A stretch of DNA of 6,544 bases from Alcanivorax sp. GTDB taxonomy: Bacteria; Pseudomonadota; Gammaproteobacteria; Pseudomonadales; Alcanivoracaceae. The stretch is taken from positions 1-6,544 of the forward strand of contig SLJS01000005.1 of assembly GCA_007135015.1 (NCBI GenBank), written 5' to 3'. This document shows positions 1-6,303 of the stretch, piece by piece; within the stretch, counting starts at the first letter, position 1; the number at the start of each line of letters is the position of its first letter. Both the position numbers and the translations under genes were made by a program. The notes beneath the pieces are model-generated. The model saw only the letters and a list, made by a program, of their open reading frames with translations. It made no database searches and was not told the DNA's origin.

Positions 1-482
1 GCCTTCTTGGCGGCCGGGCGCTTTTTGGCCGTGGACTTCTTCGCGGACTTCTTCGCCGCCTTCTTGGCGGCCCGCTTGGCCTTGCGCTCTTCCTTGCGCT
101 GATGCTCCTTCATCTTCTTCTCGTACTGCTTGTGAACACGATTCAGGACCTTGCTTTCCTCCCGGAACGCGTCCTTCAGCGCCTTCAGGCGGGCCCGGGC
201 TTCCTTCATCTGGGCCCTGAGGTCGGCAACCCGAATCTCCATGTTCTTCTTCTGGGCCGCCGTGGCCTTCTTCATCTTCTTCTGCTGTTCCTGGATCTTC
301 TTCTGCAGATCACTCTGCGCCTTCTCGACCTTCTTGTAGCGGTCGTCCAGCTTGCTGATCACTTCCTTGCGAACATGCACCTTCTCCAGGACGTTGGTTA
401 CGGACGCAGGCAGACCACCCGGCTGACGGGCTGCGGTCTTCTTGCGTGCTGCCTTCTTGCGAGTTTTCTTACGTGCTGCCAT
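1..482 (-). CDS. Histone H1-like, lysine-rich coiled-coil DNA-binding protein (partial, C-terminus outside window)
   Basis: Reading from ATG at 482, 160 codons stay open to the window edge, so the C-terminus is missing. The visible part has 41 Lys and 16 Arg in 160 residues, no Cys or Trp and only three Tyr/Phe. Three zones can be seen. Residues 2-19 are a basic tail of repeated RKK/ARKK steps, ending in a QPGG turn. Residues about 30-130 are charged, Ala/Leu/Met-rich and helical, probably a coiled coil. From about 133 there are Ala-Lys-Lys repeats (KRAAKKAAKKSAKKS) typical of histone-H1-like and AlgP-like bacterial proteins. Such proteins bind DNA without sequence specificity and act in the nucleoid or as regulators. 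The start is supported by AGGAG seven bases upstream. The gene stands alone after a 1-kb gap from adk. The type is fairly sure, but no exact family or gene symbol can be given. A structural or RNA-binding role is also possible. Confidence 0.8.
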   Translation of the reverse strand, partial: MAARKKTRKKAARKKTAARQPGGLPASVTNVLEKVHVRKEVISKLDDRYKKVEKAQSDLQKKIQEQQKKMKKATAAQKKNMEIRVADLRAQMKEARARLKALKDAFREESKVLNRVHKQYEKKMKEHQRKEERKAKRAAKKAAKKSAKKSTAKKRPAAKK

Positions 483-489
483 GTTGGAT

Positions 490-494
490 CTCCT
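490..494 (-). promoter_or_regulatory. Ribosome binding site of the histone-like gene
   Basis: AGGAG lies seven bases upstream of the ATG at 482 on the minus strand. It fixes the start of the lysine-rich gene, which cannot otherwise be checked because its frame is open to the window edge. Confidence 0.75.
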
Positions 495-690
495 AAGCTA
501 TAGCCATGTTGCGTTGATTTTTCTACTGCAACGTCTGAAAAATAGCATAAAAAAATTCGGTTAGTACAGAAAATCGCCATATTTTTTGTCCTTAAGCGTC
601 CAATTTTTGCCATATAACGGGCTGTGCCGATCATTTGCGGCATCAATCCGGCATTTAATGCAGCGTAACAATAATTTTTTGCGACGATTC
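495..690 (-). promoter_or_regulatory. AT-rich leader/promoter region of the histone-like gene
   Basis: This stretch is much richer in A and T than the rest of the window, with several runs of five to seven A or T (about 541-555, 583-590, 603-608 and 674-680). It sits directly upstream of the lysine-rich gene. Base composition of this kind is usual for promoters and for sites bent or bound by nucleoid proteins. I could not settle on one -35/-10 pair. TATGCT on the minus strand near 548-553 and TATGGC near 578-583 are possible -10 elements, but neither has a good -35 partner. The regional call is reasonable; the exact promoter is unknown. Confidence 0.4.
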
Positions 691-1478
691 GTGCGCAACA
701 TCCGCGGCACGTCACTGCGCAATCACCGGAACAGATACGACAATCATCCGCTGCAGTAAGCCCGGCGCACAACGGCGACGACATCGCATGAACGGGCGGC
801 GATCCGAGCCGCTCACAACCTCCGCAGCCCTGCACAAACCGCGCAAGCTCCCGTATTGCAGGGGGTTTCAGGCGCCGCATGCATGTGCCGGGACACCCGG
901 TAGATGTGCGAACATCGCGTCCGGGAGGCTACGAACCGTTGCAGGGCTTGCCGATCATTCGGCGCGGGCACGACGATGACCAGCCTTCGCAATGACAACA
1001 CCACGCGAACCCGACGCATTGCCAGGCACTGCCTCAAACGAACAACTGGCGGATCGCCGGGGCTGCAATGAGACGACCACAACGACCGCCACAAGGGGTG
1101 ACGCACAACGGCACTCGCGCGCATCGGGTGCATCGCGCGCATCGGGTGCATCCGCTGCGCAAGGGAAGAAGGCCCCGAGACAATGGGTTTGACGAAGACA
1201 GGCCTGGCGCATTCGCATGATTCAGCCGGAAAGAGGACCCGGAATGCCTCTCCAATACCGGAACCACGGCACGAACGCTGTGGCATACCGGTGCCACGCC
1301 TGGTCCATGGCGTTACAGCATCAATCGTCGACTGTTGCGTCATGACACAGGCAGGCATCGCGGAAAGCGTATATGCAGAGCCGCATGCCCCATGCCGGAG
1401 CCAGAAAAGGACAGCAAGCAGGGCACAGCCCCGGCAACCGGAAAGAATCGGGTAACAGGAGTGCTACGAAAGGTAACA
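691..1478. other. Long intergenic stretch with no supportable gene
   Basis: Open frames occur on both strands here, as expected in GC-rich DNA. Their translations are rich in Arg, Cys, His and Pro, show no recognisable domain, overlap one another and have no convincing ribosome binding site. I see no tRNA-like cloverleaf, no CRISPR spacing and no transposase remnant. Small structures are present: an 18-bp tandem duplication (1115-1150), a short perfect hairpin at 1280-1297 (GTGGCA, loop TACCGG, TGCCAC) and a 5-bp hairpin at 903-917. The stretch may be a decayed gene, hold a small RNA, or be long untranslated sequence. Nothing decides among these. Confidence 0.5.
1115..1150. repeat. Two perfect tandem copies of an 18-bp unit
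   Basis: The unit TCGCGCGCATCGGGTGCA occurs at 1115-1132 and again, identical, at 1133-1150. The next two bases (TC) begin a third copy that then diverges. It lies in the gap between adk and the histone-like gene. Because 18 is a multiple of three, overlapping open frames show it as a repeated hexapeptide, but none of those frames looks like a real gene. The likely cause is a recent duplication by slippage. Confidence 0.85.
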
Positions 1479-1509
1479 CCCGGAATCCGCGAGGGCCGCA
1501 GATTCCGGG
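1479..1509 (-). terminator. Strong hairpin 3' of adk (terminator or mRNA-end stabiliser)
   Basis: The arms 1479-1491 and 1497-1509 pair over 13 positions around a five-base loop. Read on the minus strand, 12 pairs are Watson-Crick and the thirteenth (1488 with 1500) is a G-U wobble. On the plus strand the same position would be a C-A mismatch, so the RNA that folds best is the adk-sense transcript. It begins 39 bases past the adk stop. The bases after it (TGTTACCTTTC) are not a clean U-run, so a classical intrinsic terminator is uncertain. It could instead protect the adk 3' end. Confidence 0.55.
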
Positions 1510-1548
1510 AAGTCGATCAGGTGGGAAACAGGGATAGAACGCCGGAGA

Positions 1549-2205
1549 TCAGCCGTTCAGGGAAGAAAGAATCCGTTCGCGGATATCGTCCATGGAACCG
1601 GTGCCGGGGATCCGTACATAAACAGGGCTGTTCTTATCACCCCGGTCGGCCAGCCCGCGGTAGAAGTCCACCAGGGGCCGGGTCTGCTCCTTGTAGACAT
1701 TCAGCCGATTGCGCACGGTTTCCTCGCGGTCATCGTCGCGCTGCACCAGCGCCTCGCCGGTTTCGTCGTCCTGGCCCTCCACCCGCGGCGGATTGAACTC
1801 GACATGGTAGACGCGGCCGGAACCGGGATGAACGCGACGACCGGAAAGCCGCCGGACGATCTCCTCGTCCTCCACATCCAGCTCCACCACGTAGTCGATG
1901 GCAATGCCCTCGTCCACCAGGGCCTCGGCCTGGGGTATGGTGCGCGGAAAGCCGTCGAAGAGGAAACCGTTGGCACAATCCGGCTGCGCAATGCGCTCCT
2001 TGACCAGGCCGACGATGATGTCGTCCGAGACCAGTTGCCCGCTGTCCATCACTTCCTTCGCCTTGAGGCCCAGGGGCGTGCCTTCCTTGACCGCGGCCCG
2101 CAGCATGTCACCGGTGGCGATCTGGGGAATGCCGAACTTCTCCTGGATGAACTGTGCCTGGGTGCCCTTGCCGGCACCCGGAGGACCAAGCAGGATGACT
2201 CGCAT
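1549..2205 (-). CDS. adk: Adenylate kinase
   Basis: This cytosolic enzyme interconverts ATP + AMP and 2 ADP and keeps adenylate energy charge balanced. The 218-residue length fits the long-LID bacterial form. Visible motifs are the P-loop GPPGAGKGT (7-15, Lys13), TGDMLR of the AMP-binding part (31-36), and FDGFPRT (83-89, Asp84 and Arg88). The LID is at about 122-159, with GRRVHPGSGRVYHVEFNPP followed by a DDETGE segment. The LID has no zinc cysteines; His126, Ser129, Asp146 and Thr149 occupy the positions of the hydrogen-bond network known in E. coli Adk, so this is a zinc-free LID. The ATG start has GGAG six bases upstream and begins at the canonical MRVILLGPPG N-terminus. The gene is alone: a terminator separates it from the ccm operon upstream, and about 1 kb of non-coding sequence follows. 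Identification is certain. Confidence 0.98.
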   Translation of the reverse strand: MRVILLGPPGAGKGTQAQFIQEKFGIPQIATGDMLRAAVKEGTPLGLKAKEVMDSGQLVSDDIIVGLVKERIAQPDCANGFLFDGFPRTIPQAEALVDEGIAIDYVVELDVEDEEIVRRLSGRRVHPGSGRVYHVEFNPPRVEGQDDETGEALVQRDDDREETVRNRLNVYKEQTRPLVDFYRGLADRGDKNSPVYVRIPGTGSMDDIRERILSSLNG

Positions 2206-2220
2206 AGCAATCTCCGGTTT

Positions 2221-2254
2221 GCACCACGGCAGGGCTCGGGGATGGTGCCTGCCG
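2221..2254 (-). promoter_or_regulatory. Structured 5' leader of adk with two competing hairpins
   Basis: On the minus strand, CGGCAGG (2254-2248) can pair perfectly with CCTGCCG (2233-2227). GCACCA (2248-2243) can pair perfectly with TGGTGC (2226-2221). The two helices share a base and cross, so they exclude one another. The second ends five bases from the adk Shine-Dalgarno GGAG (2212-2215). The pairing is directly visible. A regulatory role (translation switch or transcript stability) is inference. Confidence 0.4.
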
Positions 2255-2266
2255 CGAAAACCGGCA

Positions 2267-2296
2267 ACTTTACCCCGAGCGCCCCGGCGGGGACAA
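2267..2296 (-). promoter_or_regulatory. Candidate sigma-70 promoter of adk
   Basis: On the minus strand TTGTCC (2296-2291) and TAAAGT (2272-2267) each match four of six bases of the -35 and -10 consensus, with an 18-base spacer. Transcription would start near 2260, giving a leader of about 55 bases. The ccm terminator ends right beside the -35 box, so adk needs its own promoter in this short interval. That makes the candidate more believable than its modest match alone. Confidence 0.4.
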
Positions 2297-2339
2297 GAAA
2301 AAGCCGGGCCCGGAGCGCCCCACCGGCGCGGGCCCGGGC
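2297..2339 (-). terminator. Intrinsic terminator of the ccmFGHI operon
   Basis: Immediately after the ccmI stop codon, the minus strand folds into a very GC-rich hairpin. Its main helix pairs GGGCCCG/CGGGCCC, continued by CGCC/GGCG and closed by a short GGTGG loop, with small bulges. It is followed by GGC and five T residues (2302-2298). The T-run is on the minus-strand side only, so it stops the ccm operon transcript before adk. Confidence 0.85.
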
Positions 2340-3356
2340 CTATTCCAGCCGCAGGCGCGGCGTTTCGCCCGGCTCCAGTGGCTCGGGCACGGCGCGATAT
2401 TCTGCCCCGTCCACCCCGGAGCCGGCGGCAGGACTGTAGCGAGCACCGGCCTCGATGGGTTCGTCCTCGTCCGGATAGCGCTGCAGCCAGTCCTCCCGGC
2501 GCAGTTCCACGGTGACCGGGAAGCGCTCGGCCAGCACCTGCCGGGCCGCAAGCGGCTGCCCCGAGCCCCCCTCACGCTGCAGATAGACAAAGAGGGAGCC
2601 TCCGGCACGCAGGTCTTCGCCAGCTTCCACGGTGATTTCCTTGCCATCGAAACGTTCCTGCATCGCCTGCTGGCTGCGCGCGAAAGCCAGACTGCGTTCC
2701 AGAACCGGTTTGGCACGACCGCCTTCATGGCGCTCGAGCATGTTCTCCCATGCCCTGGCCGCCAGGGCATGATCCCCCGCATTGGTGGCGCCCATGCCCA
2801 GCAACATCCAGGCGCCGTCATGGTCCGGGTGTTCGCGCAGCACCTGCTCCAGCAACCGGCGCGACTCCGATGTCAGCGCGCCCTGCTCCTTCGCGATCAG
2901 GCTGCGTGCAAGCAGCATGCGCGTATGGACCGAAGGCTCCAGTTCCAGCGCCCGGCGCGCGGCCTGCGACGCCACCTCCGGCGCCTCCATCTCACCGAAC
3001 AGCAGACCCAGCGCATACCAGCCCTCGGCAGTGGGACTGCGCGCCATTTCGCGCTGCAGGACCCTGGCAATACGCCCCTGGGGAATGTCCGCTTCCAGTT
3101 CCGCCGGCGCCCGCCCGGCGGCAAGCTCCGCGACCAGGGGCCGCAATTCCCGGTGATCCTTCAGCCAGTCCCCGGTCCGCTCGTCATAGCCGAAGCCCAG
3201 ATAGAGCCCGCTACCGAGCAACGGCAACAATACCGCCAGCGCCCACATGCTGCGCGGCGCGGGCGCGTCCACGCGAGAGGATTCCCGGCGCCACAACCAC
3301 AGCCACCAGAACATGGAGGCCAGCGCAATCACCGCCAGGGAAACGAAAAGAATCAT
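2340..3356 (-). CDS. ccmI: Cytochrome c maturation protein CcmI (CycH-type TPR protein)
   Basis: This inner-membrane protein binds the C-terminus of apocytochrome c in the periplasm and presents it to the CcmF-CcmH ligation complex. Two membrane segments are visible at about residues 1-22 and 37-56, joined by a short loop starting WRRESS. TPR-like helices follow at about 112-141 (GWYALGLLFGEMEAPEVASQ), 146-176 and 181-212 (GAWMLLGMGATNAGDHALAA). The C-terminal part (about 235-338) contains SLFVYLQ and PVTVELRREDW. It resembles the periplasmic C-terminal domain of CycH-type proteins, equivalent to the C-terminal half of the fused E. coli CcmH. The ATG overlaps the ccmH stop in an ATGA, pointing to translational coupling, and GGAGGAGG lies nine bases upstream. 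It is the last gene of the operon, followed at once by a terminator. The 338-residue length is somewhat shorter than many CcmI proteins. Confidence 0.93.
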   Translation of the reverse strand: MILFVSLAVIALASMFWWLWLWRRESSRVDAPAPRSMWALAVLLPLLGSGLYLGFGYDERTGDWLKDHRELRPLVAELAAGRAPAELEADIPQGRIARVLQREMARSPTAEGWYALGLLFGEMEAPEVASQAARRALELEPSVHTRMLLARSLIAKEQGALTSESRRLLEQVLREHPDHDGAWMLLGMGATNAGDHALAARAWENMLERHEGGRAKPVLERSLAFARSQQAMQERFDGKEITVEAGEDLRAGGSLFVYLQREGGSGQPLAARQVLAERFPVTVELRREDWLQRYPDEDEPIEAGARYSPAAGSGVDGAEYRAVPEPLEPGETPRLRLE

Positions 3357-3808
3357 TGGCTCGGGCCTCCTCCGCCCTGCGGGCCGTCCCCGTCGTCATC
3401 AATGGGCGCGGACGCGGCGCGCCGCACCAGAAACAGCACCAGCAGACCGCCAGCGAGCAGGATACCCAACGGCCCCGCCCACAGGATGGCGGTCTGCGCG
3501 CCCACGGGCGGGCGGTAATGAATGAAATCGCCATATCGGGCGCGAAAGTGATCGATGATCTCCTCGTTGCTGTAGCCCTCGCGAATCATGCGGGCGACAC
3601 GCTGACGCATGTCCGAGGCGATATCGGCATCGGACTCGAGGATGCTCTGGTTCTGGCATTTCGGGCAGCTCATTTCATGGCCGAGACTGCGAAAGCGCTG
3701 TTCCTGCTCCGGATCCTCGAACTGATAGACATCAATGGCCGCACCCGCGGCCAGCGGCATCCACAGCAGCAGGCACAGTAGCGCCTTTTTCATTGCTGCA
3801 AGCTTCAT
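3353..3808 (-). CDS. ccmH: Cytochrome c maturation thiol protein CcmH (CcmL/CycL/NrfF family)
   Basis: This membrane-anchored periplasmic thiol-disulfide protein works with CcmG to keep the heme-binding cysteines of apocytochrome c reduced, and forms the heme-lyase complex with CcmF and CcmI. I choose the start at 3808 (151 residues) rather than the longer frame from 3853. It overlaps the ccmG stop as ATGA, has AAGGA about ten bases upstream, and gives a proper signal peptide (MKLAAMKKALLCLLLWMPLA, cleavage near 22-24). The family motif CPKCQNQS is at 48-55 with redox cysteines 48 and 51. A three-helix domain follows (about 57-95, ending in YGDFIHYRPP), then a transmembrane helix at about 107-128, RR, and a short Gly/Asp-rich cytoplasmic tail. 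This is the short CcmH without the fused TPR half, which is supplied separately by the next gene, ccmI. Confidence 0.95.
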   Translation of the reverse strand: MKLAAMKKALLCLLLWMPLAAGAAIDVYQFEDPEQEQRFRSLGHEMSCPKCQNQSILESDADIASDMRQRVARMIREGYSNEEIIDHFRARYGDFIHYRPPVGAQTAILWAGPLGILLAGGLLVLFLVRRAASAPIDDDGDGPQGGGGPSQ

Positions 3809-4344
3809 TGGTCCAGATCCTTGCGCCAGATGGGCGCGAATTTCTCGTTCCATACCCGTTCATTCACCTCGCCCGCGTGACGCAGGCGAATGCGACCGTC
3901 GGGGTCCACAATAAAGGTCTCCGGCGCGCCGTAGACGCCCAGATCCATCGCCAGGTCCCCGGTATCGTCCACCAGCACCGTGGAATAGGGATTGCCCATG
4001 CCCGCCAGATACTCGCGGGCGGCGTCGAGATCGTCGCGATAGTTCACGCCAACAATCGGCACACCATCGCGTGCCAGCTCAAGCAGATAGGGATGCTCCA
4101 CATAACAGGTGGGGCACCAGCTGCCCCAGATGTTCACCAACTGCCACTCGCCCCGGAACATCTCATGGGTGAGTCTTTCCTCGCCGCCGCCGAGCGTGGC
4201 CAGCTCGAACTCCGGCACCGGCTTGTCGATCAGCGCCGAAGGCATGGCCTCGGGATCACGACCCATGTTCACGGCGAGCAGAATCGCCACGGCGAGAAAC
4301 AGCACCAGCGGCAGAAACGCCAGAATCGCACTACGCAGTGTCAA
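3805..4344 (-). CDS. ccmG: Thiol:disulfide interchange protein CcmG (DsbE)
   Basis: This membrane-tethered periplasmic thioredoxin reduces the cysteines of apocytochrome c (or of CcmH) so that heme can be attached, drawing electrons from a DsbD/CcdA-type transporter not seen here. The N-terminal anchor is at about 5-26. The thioredoxin fold follows, with active site WGSWCPTC (73-80, Cys77 and Cys80), the acidic/His EHP after it (83-85), and the cis-proline loop GVYGAPETF (136-144, Pro141), the specificity loop typical of DsbE. At 179 residues it is normal length. The start codon is TTG at 4344. No ATG or GTG upstream in this frame gives a better N-terminus, the next ATG (codon 27) would remove the membrane anchor, and GGAGG lies nine bases upstream. 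The gene overlaps the end of ccmF by 14 bases and ccmH by 4, so all three are probably translated together. Confidence 0.96.
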   Translation of the reverse strand: MTLRSAILAFLPLVLFLAVAILLAVNMGRDPEAMPSALIDKPVPEFELATLGGGEERLTHEMFRGEWQLVNIWGSWCPTCYVEHPYLLELARDGVPIVGVNYRDDLDAAREYLAGMGNPYSTVLVDDTGDLAMDLGVYGAPETFIVDPDGRIRLRHAGEVNERVWNEKFAPIWRKDLDQ

Positions 4345-6292
4345 CGCCGTTTTCCTCCCGCGCGCCCTTGCGGTAACGCCTGTCCATCACCGCCAGCGCG
4401 CCACCAAATGCCATGATCAGCGCACCGATCCAGATCCAGCGCACGCCGGGCTTGAAGTACACCCGCACCGCCCAGGCGCCGGGCATGTCCAGCGGCTCGC
4501 CCAGCGCCACGTAAAGGTCATGGACAAGCCCCGGACGCAATGCCACCTGGGTCATGACCTGTCCACCGACACGATAGGTGCGCTTCTCCGGATACATGGT
4601 ACGGACATGACGGCCGTTGCGCGTGACCTGGAAGGTGCCCCGCAGGGCATCGTAGTTGGGTCCCTCCACGCTGCCGAACTCCTCGAACGCAAACTGATAA
4701 CCGCCCACCGTGACCACATCACCCGGCGCCATGCGCACATCACGCTCCACCTCGTGCTGGGTCACCAGGGTAATGCCGGCAACCAGCACCGCCACGCCGC
4801 AATGGGCCAGCACCATGCCCTTGTAACCGCGTGGCAGATTCCACAACGCACGCATTGGCCGCTCGCGGGATGCGCGCACCCGCCGTACCACATCATCCAG
4901 ATGTCCGAAGAACACCCAGAACACCAGCACGAAGGCCAGGGTTCCCACCCAGGGCGTACCGCCGGGCAGCCAGGAGGCGATCAGCCCGGCCACCAGGCTC
5001 GACGGCGCCACCCAGGCGAAACGGCGAACCAGCTCCCGCCCGCCCTGGGCCTTCCAGTTACTGAAAGTACCGGGCACCAGCAGCAGCATGGCCATCAGAC
5101 CCAGCGGCACGAAGAACAGGTTGAAGTACGGCGGGCCGATGGACACGCGAATATCCATGGCCTCGCCGATCAGCGGAAACAGGGTGCCGATCAGCACCAC
5201 CGACGTGGCCACCAGGAACAGCAGATTGTTGCCCAGCAGAAAGCTTTCCCGGGATAGCGGGCGGAAGCCGCCGGTGGACTGCAACTGCGGCGCCCGCACC
5301 GCGAACAGCGCCAGCGCACTGCCGACGACGATGCAGAGAAACACCAGAATGAAGGTTCCCCGCGCCGGATCGGTGGCAAAGGCATGCACCGAGGTGAGAA
5401 TCCCCGAGCGCACCAGGAAGGTACCCAGCAGACTCAGCGCAAAGGTGACAATGGCCAGCAGCGCCGTCCAGGAACGGAACATGCCACGCTTTTCCGTCAC
5501 CGCCAGCGAATGGATCAGGGCCGTGCCCGCCAGCCAGGGCATGAACGAGGCGTTCTCCACCGGATCCCAGAACCACCAACCGCCCCAGCCGAGTTCGTAG
5601 TAGGCCCACCAGGAACCCAGGGCGATACCCAGGGTAAGAAAAGCCCAGGCAATGGTGGTCCAGGGCCGAGCCCAGCGCGCCCAGGCGGCATCCATGCGCC
5701 CGGCCAGCAACCCCGCCACGGCAAAGGCGAAGGCCACGGAAAAGCCCACATAGCCCATATAGAGCATGGGCGGGTGATAGATCAGGCCCGGGTCCTGAAG
5801 CAGGGGATTGAGATCCGCCCCATCGATGGGAAACCAGGGCAGGATCCGGTCGAAGGGGTTGGAGGTGAACAGCATGAAGGTCAGAAAGCCGATGCTGACC
5901 ATGCCCATCACCGCCAGCACCCGGGCAATCATGTCCACCGGCACGGAGCGGCTCAGCCAGGCAACCAGCATCCCCCAGCCCGCCAGCATCCAGGCCCACA
6001 GCAGCAGCGAACCCTCGTGACCGCCCCAGATCGCCGAGATGCGATAGAACACCGGCAGCATGGTGTTGGAGTGGTTGGCCACGTATTCATTGCTGAAATC
6101 ATTGGTATAGAAGGCCCAGGCCAGCGCGCCCAGCGACACCGAAACCAGCGCGAACTGCATGGTTGCCAGCGGCCGGGCCGTGGCCTGCAACGCCGGATTG
6201 CCCCGCCAGGCCCCGTAGAGCGGCACCAGCGACTGAACCACCGCCACGGCCAGGCACAGCCACAGCGTAAAATGTCCCAACTCCGATATCAC
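4331..6292 (-). CDS. ccmF: Heme lyase subunit CcmF, cytochrome c maturation
   Basis: This polytopic inner-membrane protein takes heme from holo-CcmE and, with CcmH and CcmI, ligates it to the CXXCH of apocytochrome c in the periplasm. Its 653 residues match the family. The N-terminus MISELGHFTL is typical of CcmF, as are WGGHEGSLLLWAW (89-101) and QDPGLIYHPPMLYMGYVG (166-183). The tryptophan-rich heme-handling WWD motif WGGWWFWDPVENASFMPW is at 236-253. His173, His261 and His303 fall at the same numbers as the heme-related histidines reported for E. coli CcmF, and His497 is the probable counterpart of the fourth. Many membrane helices run through the protein, with a periplasmic domain at about 505-620 and a last helix near 625-640. 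The start is GTG at 6292 with GGAGG six bases upstream. It is the first visible gene of the ccmFGHI operon; ccmE, often directly upstream, is absent from the window. Confidence 0.97.
   Translation of the reverse strand: MISELGHFTLWLCLAVAVVQSLVPLYGAWRGNPALQATARPLATMQFALVSVSLGALAWAFYTNDFSNEYVANHSNTMLPVFYRISAIWGGHEGSLLLWAWMLAGWGMLVAWLSRSVPVDMIARVLAVMGMVSIGFLTFMLFTSNPFDRILPWFPIDGADLNPLLQDPGLIYHPPMLYMGYVGFSVAFAFAVAGLLAGRMDAAWARWARPWTTIAWAFLTLGIALGSWWAYYELGWGGWWFWDPVENASFMPWLAGTALIHSLAVTEKRGMFRSWTALLAIVTFALSLLGTFLVRSGILTSVHAFATDPARGTFILVFLCIVVGSALALFAVRAPQLQSTGGFRPLSRESFLLGNNLLFLVATSVVLIGTLFPLIGEAMDIRVSIGPPYFNLFFVPLGLMAMLLLVPGTFSNWKAQGGRELVRRFAWVAPSSLVAGLIASWLPGGTPWVGTLAFVLVFWVFFGHLDDVVRRVRASRERPMRALWNLPRGYKGMVLAHCGVAVLVAGITLVTQHEVERDVRMAPGDVVTVGGYQFAFEEFGSVEGPNYDALRGTFQVTRNGRHVRTMYPEKRTYRVGGQVMTQVALRPGLVHDLYVALGEPLDMPGAWAVRVYFKPGVRWIWIGALIMAFGGALAVMDRRYRKGAREENGVDTA
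4354..4358 (-). promoter_or_regulatory. Ribosome binding site inside ccmF that sets the TTG start of ccmG
   Basis: GGAGG on the minus strand lies nine bases before the TTG at 4344, inside the last codons of ccmF. It is the main support for starting ccmG at the rare TTG codon rather than at the later ATG (codon 27), which would lose the membrane anchor. Confidence 0.65.
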
Positions 6293-6298
6293 CAGGCA

Positions 6299-6303
6299 CC
6301 TCC
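6299..6303 (-). promoter_or_regulatory. Ribosome binding site of ccmF
   Basis: GGAGG on the minus strand is six bases from the GTG at 6292. It decides for the GTG start, which also gives the conserved CcmF N-terminus. Confidence 0.75.

Noticed and set aside
4..60. Lysine-codon repeats at the left edge as a DNA repeat element
   Set aside because: The periodic AAGAAG/GCCGCC pattern is explained by the Ala-Lys-Lys coding of the histone-like tail.
398..880. Minus-strand open frame of 160 codons overlapping the start of the histone-like gene
   Set aside because: It runs through the promoter and into the 5' end of the lysine-rich gene in another frame, is rich in Cys and Arg, has no domain and no ribosome binding site, and crosses the AT-rich region.
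1115..1152. Possible CRISPR or iteron array
   Set aside because: Only two directly adjacent copies without spacers, and no neighbouring replication or Cas gene.
813..1358. Minus-strand open frame of 181 codons in the gap
   Set aside because: The composition (Arg, Cys, Pro, Val runs), the embedded tandem duplication and overlap with three similar frames suggest a chance frame in GC-rich DNA. There is no recognisable motif.
1335..1796. Plus-strand open frame reaching into adk
   Set aside because: It is antisense to adk over much of its length, very Arg/Pro/Gly-rich, and a shadow of the real gene.
4109..5257. Plus-strand open frame of 382 codons opposite ccmF/ccmG
   Set aside because: It is His/Gln/Arg-rich, exactly what the antisense of a hydrophobic membrane protein gene gives. 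ccmF and ccmG are certain on the other strand.
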